From positions 1 through 8,644 of the forward strand of contig JAHEXN010000134.1 in NCBI GenBank assembly GCA_023252095.1: DNA of 8,644 bases, given 5' to 3'. Position numbers and translations under genes: made by a program. This stretch comes from Actinomycetes bacterium (GTDB taxonomy: Bacteria; Actinomycetota; Actinomycetes; Propionibacteriales; Nocardioidaceae). Shown here piece after piece: positions 1 to 5,789 of this stretch. Position 1 is the stretch's first letter. The number at the start of each line of letters is the position of its first letter. Below the pieces are notes generated by a model. It saw only the letters and a program-made list of their open reading frames with translations. It did not search any database and was not told the DNA's origin.

Positions 1-1648
1 GGAGTACACCCGGCGTCAGCCGCGTGACTTCATGGCGGTCGCCACGCCGGGTGCCGGCAAGACCACGTTCGCCCTGACGCTCGCGGCCGACCTGCTGTCC
101 CGCGGCGTGGTCGACCGAGTCGTCGTGGTGGCTCCCACCGAGCACCTCAAGGTGCAGTGGGCCCAGGCGGCGGCGGGCGTCGGCATCGCGCTCGACCCCA
201 CGATGGCCGGCGGCGGGGTGCTCGGCTCCGACTTCACGGGATTCGCGGTCACGTACGCGGGCCTCGCGACCAATCCCACGGCGTACCGCGTGCGCATCGA
301 GCACCGGCGCACGTTCGTGATCCTCGACGAGGTCCACCACGCGGGCGACGCGTTCACGTGGGGCGACGCCGTGCGTGAGGCGTGTGAGCCCGCTGCGCGG
401 CGGCTGTGCCTCACGGGCACCCCGTTCCGCTCCGACGACAGCTTCATCCCGTTCGTCACGTACGCCCCCGCTGAGGACGGCACCCTCACGAGCGTCGCCG
501 ACCACAGCTACGGCTACGGCAACGCGCTGCGCGACGGGGTCGTGCGGCCCGTGCTCTTCATGGCGTACTCCGGCGACCTCCACTGGCGCACGCGCGCTGG
601 CGACGAGATCCAGGCGCGCCTCGGCGAGCCGCTCGGCCGCGACGGCAACGCACAGGCGCTGCGCACCGCGCTCGACCCGAAGGGGTCGTGGATCCCCGCC
701 GTGCTCACGGCGGCCCACCGACGCCTCACCGAGGTGCGTCGCGACGTGCCCGACGCGGGTGGCCTGGTGATCGCCTCCGACCAGACGTCGGCCCGCGCCT
801 ACGCCGCGATCCTGGCCGAGATCACGGGGGTCGAGCCCGTCGTGGTCCTGAGCGACGAGGCCGGCTCGAGCCAGCGCATCGCCGAGTTCTCCGCCGGCAT
901 GGAGCCGTGGATGGTCGCGGTCCGCATGGTCAGCGAGGGCGTCGACATCCCGCGGCTCTCGGTCGGGGTCTATGCCACCACGACGTCCACGCCGTTGTTC
1001 TTCGCGCAGGCCGTCGGCCGATTCGTCCGGGCGCGCCGTCGGGGCGAGACCGCCACGATCTTCCTGCCCAGCGTCGCGGGTCTGCTCGCGCACGCGAGCG
1101 ATCTCGAGAAGATGCGCGACCACGTCATCGGCCGCCCGATCAAGGACGAGGACGACCTGTTCGCGGCGGAAGCCGAGCTGCTGGCCAAGGCGCAGGAGGC
1201 TGAGGCGGGCTCGGCGGAGCTGCAGAACCAGTACCAGGCCCTCGGCAGCCAGGCCTCGTTCGACAAGGTCCTCTACGACGGCGGCGAGTTCGGCTACGAC
1301 GGCCTCGTCGAGGACGGCGAGGAGCTCGACCTCCTGGGCATTCCCGGTCTGCTGGAGCCCGACCAGGTCGCCGAGCTGCTGCGGCAGAGCCGGCGCACCA
1401 AGGCCGCGCGCCCTCAGGTCGACCGCGTCTCGGAGGAGACCGTGCTGCACGAGCGGCGCAGTGAGCTGCGCCGCGAGCTCAACGGCCTGGTCGGTGCGTG
1501 GCACCACCGCACGGGCCAGCCCCACGGCGTGACCCACACCCGACTGCGCGACTCCACGGGTGGCCCGCCGGCCGCGTCGGCGTCGGTCGAGATCCTGCAG
1601 CAGCGCATCGACCTCGTCCGCAAGTGGGCCATGCGCGCCTCGGGATAG
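1..1648 (+). CDS. DEAD/DEAH-box superfamily 2 helicase, 5' end outside window
   Basis: An ATP-dependent nucleic-acid helicase or translocase of superfamily 2. The open frame runs in from the window edge (frame from base 2), and the residues before the ATG at 32 (EYTRRQPRDF) fit the family's N-terminal region. The true start is therefore probably a few dozen codons upstream and the ATG at 32 is internal. Counting from that Met: Walker A TPGAGKTT (residues 5-12), DEVH box (99-102), motif III-like TGTPFRS (128-134), motif V-like SEGVDIPRL (301-309), and motif VI-like QAVGRFVRAR with arginine fingers (326-335). Both RecA-like lobes are present. After them comes an Ala/Glu-rich, probably helical stretch (about 375-405), an acidic segment, and a small basic C-terminal domain. 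The stop is TAG at 1646. No partner gene is visible, so the substrate (DNA or RNA) and cellular role are unknown. Helicase assignment is firm; function is not. Confidence 0.9.
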   Translation, partial: EYTRRQPRDFMAVATPGAGKTTFALTLAADLLSRGVVDRVVVVAPTEHLKVQWAQAAAGVGIALDPTMAGGGVLGSDFTGFAVTYAGLATNPTAYRVRIEHRRTFVILDEVHHAGDAFTWGDAVREACEPAARRLCLTGTPFRSDDSFIPFVTYAPAEDGTLTSVADHSYGYGNALRDGVVRPVLFMAYSGDLHWRTRAGDEIQARLGEPLGRDGNAQALRTALDPKGSWIPAVLTAAHRRLTEVRRDVPDAGGLVIASDQTSARAYAAILAEITGVEPVVVLSDEAGSSQRIAEFSAGMEPWMVAVRMVSEGVDIPRLSVGVYATTTSTPLFFAQAVGRFVRARRRGETATIFLPSVAGLLAHASDLEKMRDHVIGRPIKDEDDLFAAEAELLAKAQEAEAGSAELQNQYQALGSQASFDKVLYDGGEFGYDGLVEDGEELDLLGIPGLLEPDQVAELLRQSRRTKAARPQVDRVSEETVLHERRSELRRELNGLVGAWHHRTGQPHGVTHTRLRDSTGGPPAASASVEILQQRIDLVRKWAMRASG

Positions 1649-1730
1649 GTCCGGTCCAGGGGGAGCGACTCGCGGTCTCGACCACGGTTCGCGCTTCCCG
1701 TGTCCGCACGGGGACCGTCAGGGCTGCTGC

Positions 1731-1736
1731 TAGCGT
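1731..1736 (+). promoter_or_regulatory. Putative -10 box of the thiamine operon promoter
   Basis: TAGCGT matches the actinobacterial TANNNT -10 pattern. It would place the transcription start near 1743, directly before the riboswitch aptamer, which is where a promoter for a riboswitch-led transcript is expected. I see no convincing -35 hexamer. A small hairpin (CCCGTG at 1697-1702 with CACGGG at 1707-1712) lies in the region where one would be. The same hexamer occurs before the MpaB-like gene at 6890. The call rests on position and motif only. Confidence 0.45.
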
Positions 1737-1744
1737 GGCGGCGT

Positions 1745-1835
1745 CCCCGCGGGAGTCCGAGGCATCGGGCTGAGAGGGAGCTGAGTCCGCTCCGACCGTC
1801 ACACCTGATCCGGGTCATGCCGGCGAAGGAAGCGT
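1745..1835 (+). promoter_or_regulatory. TPP riboswitch (THI element) controlling thiO-thiS-thiG operon
   Basis: This RNA senses thiamine pyrophosphate and lowers expression of the downstream genes when it is bound. The two conserved cores are present: CTGAGAGGGA at 1770-1779 and ACCTGATCCGGGTCATGCC at 1803-1821, followed by GGCGAAGGAA at 1822-1831. A helix forms between GTCCGA (1755-1760) and TCGGGC (1765-1770). An extra stem pairs GGAGC (1777-1781) with GCTCC (1789-1793). CCGG at 1810-1813 and 1820-1823 gives the other arm. The element ends within ten bases of the thiO ATG (1841). The AAGGA at 1826-1830 inside the conserved core is the only good Shine-Dalgarno for thiO, so control is probably translational by direct masking. 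I see no terminator or separate anti-sequestor between aptamer and start codon. Confidence 0.93.
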
Positions 1836-1840
1836 GAGTC

Positions 1841-2902
1841 ATGTCGTTGCGCGTCACGGTGCGAGGCGCCGGCATCATCGGTCTGTCGGTGGCCGAGGAG
1901 CTGCTGCGGCGCGGGCACCTGGTGCGGGTCGTCGACCCGGTGCCTGCGCAGGGAGCGTCCTTCGCGGCGGCCGGAATGCTGTCGCCGGCCGCCGAGGTGT
2001 GGCACGGCGAGGACGACGTGCTGCGGCTCGGTCTGGCCTCACTTGCCCTATGGCCCGATTTCGCCCGGCGCCTCGGCGTGCGACTGGCCGACACCGGGAC
2101 GCTGGTGGTCGGGGCGGACGCGGGCGACCTGCAGCAGGTGGGTCGCCAGGTCGACCTGCTGGCGCGCCACGGCGTGCAGGTCGAGGAGTGGTCGAGGCGG
2201 CAGGTCGTCGAACGCGAACCGAGTCTCGATCGGGTCGTCGGCGGTGTCTGGGTGCCGGGTGAGGGCAGCGTCGACCCGCGCCAGGTGTGCGCGGCCCTGC
2301 TGGAGCGGGTCCGAGTGGAACCGGAGGAGCCGGCCGACTGGCGTGCCGATGTCACGGTGATCGCCACCGGAGCGGTCCTGCCCGAGCCGCACCGCCATCT
2401 CGTGCGAGGCGTGCGCGGGGAGATCCTGCGGGTGCGTACCGACGATCCGCCCTCGCGCACGGTGCGCGGCTGGGTGTTCGGCGAAGCGGTCTATCTCGTG
2501 CCGCGGCGACGTGGGTCTGCGGGGCTGGCTGAGGTCGTGGTCGGGGCGACGAGCGAGGAGCACGACGATCGGCCCGTCGTCACGGCCGGGGGAGTCCTGC
2601 GGCTGCTGGCCGCGGCCCGGGTGCTGTGGCCGGCTCTCGATCGCGCCGAGCTGCTCGAGACCACGGCCCGAGACCGGCCCGGCACGCTCGACGGTCTGCC
2701 GCTCATCGGTCCCACGGACCGCCCGGGCGAGTGGCTCGCGGCCGGTCACTACCGCCACGGGGTGCTGCTCGCGCCGTTGACTGCACGCCTGATCGCCGAG
2801 GCTGTGGACCATCCGTACTCGGCGGTCGACCCCGCCGTCGACCCCCGACGTTTCACCCCTCGGGAACCAGGAGGAACCCATGCCCTTCACGCTCAACGGT
2901 GA
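1841..2902 (+). CDS. thiO: Glycine oxidase ThiO (thiamine thiazole synthesis)
   Basis: FAD-dependent amine oxidase of 353 residues. ThiO oxidises glycine with O2 to iminoacetate (dehydroglycine), the two-carbon and nitrogen donor for the thiazole ring; it is cytosolic. The N-terminus has the dinucleotide-binding signature GAGIIG (residues 9-14), and an acidic residue closes the second strand (VRVVD). ASFAAAGMLSP (about 39-49) matches the conserved segment after the FAD fold in DAO-family oxidases. The C-terminal part DGLPLIGPT followed by GHYRHGVLLAPLTA is the usual FAD/substrate closing motif of ThiO. It is the first gene after the TPP riboswitch; the start ATG lies 10 bases after AAGGA in the aptamer. 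Its last 23 bases overlap thiS. The neighbouring thiS and thiG make a general D-amino-acid oxidase role unlikely. Confidence 0.95.
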   Translation: MSLRVTVRGAGIIGLSVAEELLRRGHLVRVVDPVPAQGASFAAAGMLSPAAEVWHGEDDVLRLGLASLALWPDFARRLGVRLADTGTLVVGADAGDLQQVGRQVDLLARHGVQVEEWSRRQVVEREPSLDRVVGGVWVPGEGSVDPRQVCAALLERVRVEPEEPADWRADVTVIATGAVLPEPHRHLVRGVRGEILRVRTDDPPSRTVRGWVFGEAVYLVPRRRGSAGLAEVVVGATSEEHDDRPVVTAGGVLRLLAAARVLWPALDRAELLETTARDRPGTLDGLPLIGPTDRPGEWLAAGHYRHGVLLAPLTARLIAEAVDHPYSAVDPAVDPRRFTPREPGGTHALHAQR

Positions 2903-3083
2903 GCCCTTCGACGAGCCGACCGAGACCGTCGCCGACCTCGTGCGGTCACATCTGCCGGACTCGGGCTCGCGCGGCGTCGCGGTCGCGGTCAACGCGGCGG
3001 TGGTGCCGCGCGGTGAGTGGTCGCGCCACCGCCTCCTCGATGGCGATGCCGTCGAGATCGTCACGGCGGTGCAGGGCGGATGA
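2880..3083 (+). CDS. thiS: Sulfur carrier protein ThiS
   Basis: A small ubiquitin-like sulfur carrier of 67 residues, the normal size for ThiS. Its C-terminal Gly-Gly (ending AVQGG) is adenylated by ThiF or MoeB and converted to a thiocarboxylate, which donates sulfur to ThiG. The N-terminal LNGEPF and the central VAVAVNAAVVPR followed by DGDAVEIVTAVQGG are characteristic. The start ATG at 2880 has a strong Shine-Dalgarno, AGGAGG at 2869-2874, inside the 3' end of thiO. Its stop TGA (3081-3083) overlaps the thiG ATG (3080-3082). No thiF or sulfurtransferase gene is in this window, so activation must come from elsewhere in the genome. Confidence 0.95.
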   Translation: MPFTLNGEPFDEPTETVADLVRSHLPDSGSRGVAVAVNAAVVPRGEWSRHRLLDGDAVEIVTAVQGG

Positions 3084-3862
3084 GCGCGCCGGCCGATCCG
3101 CTCGTCATCGCCGGACAGACGCTGCCCTCGCGGCTGTTCCTCGGCACCGGCGGACTGCCGCAGGTCTCCCTGGTGGCCCCGGTGCTCGCGGCCGCTGAAC
3201 CGGCGCTCGTGACGGTGTCGATGCGCCGCGCCTCAGGGTCGGGCGTCGGCGGCTTGCTCGAGCAGGTCCGCGGTGCCGGGGTCCGGGTGCTGCCGAACAC
3301 CGCCGGTTGTCTGTCGGTCCGCGAGGCGGTGCTGACGGCCGAGCTGGGGCGTGAGGCGCTCGAGACCGACTGGGTCAAGCTCGAGGTCATCGGCGACGAG
3401 ATGTCCTTGTGGCCCGATGCCGTCGGGCTGGTCGAGGCCGCTGAGCAGCTCGTGCGCCGAGGGTTCACGGTTCTGCCCTACTCGACCGACGACCCCGTGA
3501 TCGCCCGCCGGTTGGTCGATGCCGGTTGCGCGGCGGTCATGCCGTTGGGTTCGCCGATCGGCTCGGGCCTGGGGGTGCTCAACCCTCACGCGATCGAGTC
3601 GGTCTGCGCCGCCGTGGACGTCCCGGTCGTGCTCGACGCCGGCGTCGGAACCGCCAGCGACGCGGCGCTGGCCATGGAGCTTGGTTGTGACGCGGTCCTC
3701 GCCGCGACGGCGGTCACCCGGGCCGAGTCGCCGGCCACGATGGCTCGTGCCTTGCGACTCGCCGTGGAGGCGGGGCGACTGGCCCATCGGGCCGGCCGGA
3801 TTCCCCGGCGCGCCGTGGCACGCGCATCCTCACCGATGACGGGCAGGATCGAGGCGTCGTGA
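3080..3862 (+). CDS. thiG: Thiazole synthase ThiG
   Basis: A TIM-barrel enzyme of 260 residues that condenses 1-deoxy-D-xylulose 5-phosphate, the ThiO-derived imine and ThiS thiocarboxylate into the thiazole phosphate. The Schiff-base lysine lies in DWVKLEVIGD at K100, followed by E102. PLGSPIGSGLG (about 155-165) is the phosphate-binding loop. VVLDAGVGTASDAALAMELG and the C-terminal AGRIPRRAVARASSP are typical of ThiG. Start choice: the ATG at 3080 overlaps the thiS stop (ATGA) and gives the family's normal length and N-terminus (LVIAGQTLPSRLFLGTGG). An in-frame ATG at 3017 lies inside thiS and would add 21 arginine-rich residues without homology. The purine-rich end of thiS (GCAGGGCGG) can serve as ribosome binding site, so translation is probably coupled to thiS. 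Confidence 0.95.
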   Translation: MSAPADPLVIAGQTLPSRLFLGTGGLPQVSLVAPVLAAAEPALVTVSMRRASGSGVGGLLEQVRGAGVRVLPNTAGCLSVREAVLTAELGREALETDWVKLEVIGDEMSLWPDAVGLVEAAEQLVRRGFTVLPYSTDDPVIARRLVDAGCAAVMPLGSPIGSGLGVLNPHAIESVCAAVDVPVVLDAGVGTASDAALAMELGCDAVLAATAVTRAESPATMARALRLAVEAGRLAHRAGRIPRRAVARASSPMTGRIEAS

Positions 3863-4446
3863 CGGACGGGCCGCTGCCGCAGCTGCTGGTCCTGACCGAT
3901 CGGCACCAGCTGCCAGACGGGGCTGGCCTCACGTCGACCCTGGCACGCTGCGCCGACGCGGGTCTGAGCCACGTCGTGCTCCGCGAGCTCGATCTCGACC
4001 GGGAGCAGCGCACCCGCCAGGTGGCCGAGCTCACCGCCCTCGGCCTCACCGTCGTGACGGCCCACGGCGCGCTCGGTGGCGCGTGGGGGGCGCACCTCGC
4101 CTCCGGACAAGATTCGTCGGCCGCCAGGGGCAGGCCGTTCGGGCAGTCCTGTCACGATCTCGCCGAGGTCGCGTCGGCGGCCGGCCGGGGAGCGCGCTGG
4201 GTGACGTTGTCGCCCTTCGAGGTGACGGCCTCCAAGCCGGGATACGGTCCGCCGCTTCCGCGGCAGGCCTACGCCGGACACGGGCTCCCAGTCTACGCTC
4301 TCGGCGGGATCACGCCCGACAATGCGTCATCGGCACTCGCCGCCGGAGCCCACGGCGTCGCCGTGATGGGTGAGGTCATGCGCGCCGCCGATCCCGGGGT
4401 GGTGGTCACGGCGTTGCTGGACGCGCTCGGCGTCGCCTCGGCGTGA
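3859..4446 (+). CDS. ThiE/TenI-family protein (thiamine phosphate synthase-like)
   Basis: A TIM-barrel protein of 195 residues of the thiamine phosphate synthase/TenI family, the last gene of the thi operon. It starts at GTG 3859, which overlaps the thiG stop (GTGA). Family landmarks: LTDR near the N-terminus, VVLRELDLD (39-47), QSCHDLAEV (96-104, the GxSxHxxxE strand), LSPFEVTASKPGYGPPL (117-133) with K126, and ALGGITPDNA (147-156) with AAGAHGVAVMG (161-171). Against my recall of B. subtilis ThiE, the REK motif is R-E-L, so the pyrophosphate-contacting lysine is Leu44, and the Asn-Asp pair of the next strand is missing. HLASG resembles TenI (QLPSG), but TenI's catalytic His (GHVF) aligns with Pro119. 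It could be an atypical thiamine phosphate synthase or a thiazole tautomerase. Family assignment is firm; the exact reaction is open, so no symbol is given. Confidence 0.85.
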   Translation: MTDGPLPQLLVLTDRHQLPDGAGLTSTLARCADAGLSHVVLRELDLDREQRTRQVAELTALGLTVVTAHGALGGAWGAHLASGQDSSAARGRPFGQSCHDLAEVASAAGRGARWVTLSPFEVTASKPGYGPPLPRQAYAGHGLPVYALGGITPDNASSALAAGAHGVAVMGEVMRAADPGVVVTALLDALGVASA

Positions 4447-4448
4447 CC

Positions 4449-5054
4449 TCAGCAGCCGCTGACGATGCGGCGGGCGAGGTCGAGCCAGCCGTGCAGGATG
4501 CGCTCCACGTCGATCCCCTTGGTGCGCAGGGCGTCGAGCAGCTCGATCTCGAGCGGGGCCATCAGGGCCGTCGCGAGAAGTCGGACGTCGCCCGTGACGC
4601 CGAGCTCGAGGAGCAGGTGGTGCACGTGCTGCACGACGAACGACGTCGCGGGGCTCGAGCGGCTCCCGGCGGCGCCGGCGGCGCGCAGGAGGTCGCCGTG
4701 CGTGATCGTGGTCTCGAGCCGTGAGCGGCCGAAGGCCTCCAGGCGCTCCCACGGCGGGGCGCCGGGCCCGAGCGGCGGGGGCCCGGAGATGACCTGGGCC
4801 TGCCAGTGCGCCTCGCTCTGGTCGAGCACCGCGACCATCAGGCCCGCGCGGCTGCCGAACCGGCGGAACACGGTGCCCTTGCCGACACCGGCGCGAGCCG
4901 CGACGTCGTCCATCGTGACGGCGTCGACCCCGTTCTCGGCCACGAGCTGCTGCGCCGCGCACAGCAGTGCGGCGCGGTTGCGGACGGCGTCACTGCGCTC
5001 GCTGGCCGGCTCCCCGGCGAGGGGGAGCGGCATCAGGACGGGCGAGTCGCTCAT
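4449..5054 (-). CDS. TetR-family transcriptional regulator
   Basis: A one-component repressor-type regulator of 201 residues. After a loose 20-residue N-terminal tail, the TetR DNA-binding domain spans about 22-70, with the helix-turn-helix in TMDDVAARAGVGKGTVFRRFGSR (given as TMDDVAARAG plus GVGKGTVFRRF, 47-66) and the typical FRRFGSRAGL close. The remainder is the helical ligand and dimer domain, whose ligand cannot be told. The start ATG at 5054 has only a weak purine stretch upstream (GTGAGATC); Met8 is an alternative. It is divergent from the FMN reductase gene, and two matching inverted repeats in the shared gap (5114-5131, 5147-5164) suggest that it represses the reductase/luciferase-like pair and perhaps itself. 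Its stop is two bases from the end of the thi operon, with which it converges. Confidence 0.92.
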   Translation of the reverse strand: MSDSPVLMPLPLAGEPASERSDAVRNRAALLCAAQQLVAENGVDAVTMDDVAARAGVGKGTVFRRFGSRAGLMVAVLDQSEAHWQAQVISGPPPLGPGAPPWERLEAFGRSRLETTITHGDLLRAAGAAGSRSSPATSFVVQHVHHLLLELGVTGDVRLLATALMAPLEIELLDALRTKGIDVERILHGWLDLARRIVSGC

Positions 5055-5113
5055 GGGATCTCACTGTAGGTCGCGCGCCGGTCGACGCGAGGAGGAATGT
5101 GACGAGCACAATA

Positions 5114-5131
5114 AACGGACCACGGTCCGTT
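5114..5131. promoter_or_regulatory. Inverted repeat, probable TetR operator 1
   Basis: A perfect palindrome with 8-base arms: AACGGACC, AC, GGTCCGTT. It covers the -35 region of the putative reductase promoter and sits next to a possible tetR -10 (TATTGT on the minus strand, 5108-5113). The length, symmetry and position between a TetR gene and its divergent neighbour are typical of TetR-family operators. A near copy is centred 33 bp downstream. Binding by this regulator is inferred. Confidence 0.75.
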
Positions 5132-5136
5132 ACGTG

Positions 5137-5142
5137 TACAGT
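5137..5142 (+). promoter_or_regulatory. Putative -10 box for the FMN reductase promoter
   Basis: TACAGT fits the TANNNT pattern and sits in the only AT-richer patch of this gap, between the two inverted repeats. It predicts a start of transcription near 5149, inside operator 2, and a leader of about 40 bases. The -35 would fall in operator 1, where no good consensus is visible. Both repeats would therefore block polymerase when occupied. Confidence 0.4.
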
Positions 5143-5146
5143 ATCA

Positions 5147-5164
5147 ACCGGACTTCAGTCCGTT
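5147..5164. promoter_or_regulatory. Inverted repeat, probable TetR operator 2
   Basis: A near-perfect palindrome: ACCGGACT, TC, AGTCCGTT, with one mismatched pair. It resembles operator 1 (AACGGACC, AC, GGTCCGTT) in spacing, the CGGAC/GTCCG core and the outer TT. The 33-bp centre-to-centre distance is close to three helical turns, so two dimers would bind the same face. It lies over the predicted transcription start of the reductase gene. Confidence 0.7.
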
Positions 5165-5187
5165 TCACTCGATCCCAGGAGCATCCC

Positions 5188-5739
5188 ATGTCTGACACGA
5201 CCCACGTCGCCGTCCTCGTCGGCAGCCTGCGCGCCGACTCCGTCAACCGCAAGGTCGCCGAGTACCTGCGCGACCACGCCCCCGAGGGCGTGACCCTCGA
5301 CGTCGTCGAGGGCATCGACGCGCTGCCGTTCTACAACGAGGACATCGACGCCGGCTCCGCCCCGGAGGCGGCCGAGCGCGTCCGCGACGCGGTGGCCCAG
5401 GCTGACGGCCTGCTGCTCGTCACCCCGGAGTACAACGGCACGATGCCGGCCGTGCTCAACAACGCGATCGACTGGCTCTCGCGTCCGTACGGCCAGGGCG
5501 CCATCACGGGCAAGCCCGTCGCCGCGATCGGCGTGACCCCCACGCCCTACGGCGGCGTGTGGTCGCACGAGCACGCCCTGAAGTCGGTCGCGATCGCCGG
5601 CGGTGTCGCGCTCGAGGACGTCACCGTCTCGCAGACCTCGATCGACGTCGACGTGCTCGGCACCGAGGAGATCATCGCGAAGCTCCAGGGCGCTGTCGAC
5701 GCGATCGCCGCGTTCCAGCCCGTCGCCGTCGCGAGCTGA
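5188..5739 (+). CDS. NAD(P)H-dependent FMN reductase (flavodoxin-like fold)
   Basis: A cytosolic flavoprotein of 183 residues of the FMN_red family, which also includes chromate, azo and quinone reductases. It passes electrons from NAD(P)H to FMN or small acceptors. The flavin-phosphate loop is GSLRADSVNR (residues 12-21), and the family signature is PEYNGTMPAVLNNAIDWLSR (80-99). TPTPYGG (117-123) supplies the other flavin-side loop. The start ATG at 5188 has AGGAG at 5177-5181 with a 6-base spacer. The frame stays open far upstream, but that part is antisense to tetR and is not coding. The next gene, 43 bases on, encodes a flavin-dependent oxidoreductase; the reductase may supply its reduced FMN. 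The pair appears controlled by the divergent TetR. The natural acceptor cannot be told from sequence. Confidence 0.93.
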   Translation: MSDTTHVAVLVGSLRADSVNRKVAEYLRDHAPEGVTLDVVEGIDALPFYNEDIDAGSAPEAAERVRDAVAQADGLLLVTPEYNGTMPAVLNNAIDWLSRPYGQGAITGKPVAAIGVTPTPYGGVWSHEHALKSVAIAGGVALEDVTVSQTSIDVDVLGTEEIIAKLQGAVDAIAAFQPVAVAS

Positions 5740-5752
5740 CCTCTCCGGGAAG

Positions 5753-5789
5753 GTCTCACCCTCGTCCCGTGTTGGGACGAGGGTGAGAC
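5753..5789 (+). promoter_or_regulatory. Perfect 16-bp hairpin over the start of the luciferase-like gene
   Basis: The arms GTCTCACCCTCGTCCC (5753-5768) and GGGACGAGGGTGAGAC (5774-5789) are exactly complementary, with the 5-base loop GTGTT. The 3' arm contains the purine-rich ribosome binding region (GGGACGAGG) and the GTG start codon (5783-5785) of the next gene. No T-tract follows, so it is not a classic intrinsic terminator, although actinobacterial terminators can lack one. It may attenuate the downstream gene at transcription or translation. Confidence 0.8.

Noticed and set aside
1695..1714. A small hairpin (CCCGTG, TCCG, CACGGG) after the helicase gene as a possible terminator.
   Set aside because: The stem has only 6 strong pairs plus weak ends and no T-tract follows. 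It overlaps the region where the thi promoter's -35 would sit, so its role cannot be decided.
1414..2460. A long minus-strand open frame (348 codons) opposite the helicase end, riboswitch and thiO.
   Set aside because: Arg/Ser/Thr-rich composition typical of antisense frames in high-GC DNA. It crosses a clear riboswitch and two well-identified genes.
3017..3079. An upstream ATG extending thiG by 21 codons.
   Set aside because: It lies within thiS in another frame and adds an Arg/Pro-rich stretch with no ThiG homology. The ATG at 3080 fits family length and the overlap pattern of the operon.
5090..5102. AGGAGGA followed directly by ATG-TGA on the plus strand in the tetR/reductase gap, a possible start-stop mini-ORF.
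   Set aside because: There is no spacing between Shine-Dalgarno and ATG, and the site lies upstream of the predicted reductase promoter, so it is probably not transcribed in that direction.
4465..5739. A 424-codon open frame that reads through the tetR region into the FMN reductase.
   Set aside because: Its first 240 codons are antisense to tetR, rich in Arg and Ser, and without family features. The reductase has its own ATG with a good Shine-Dalgarno at 5177-5181.
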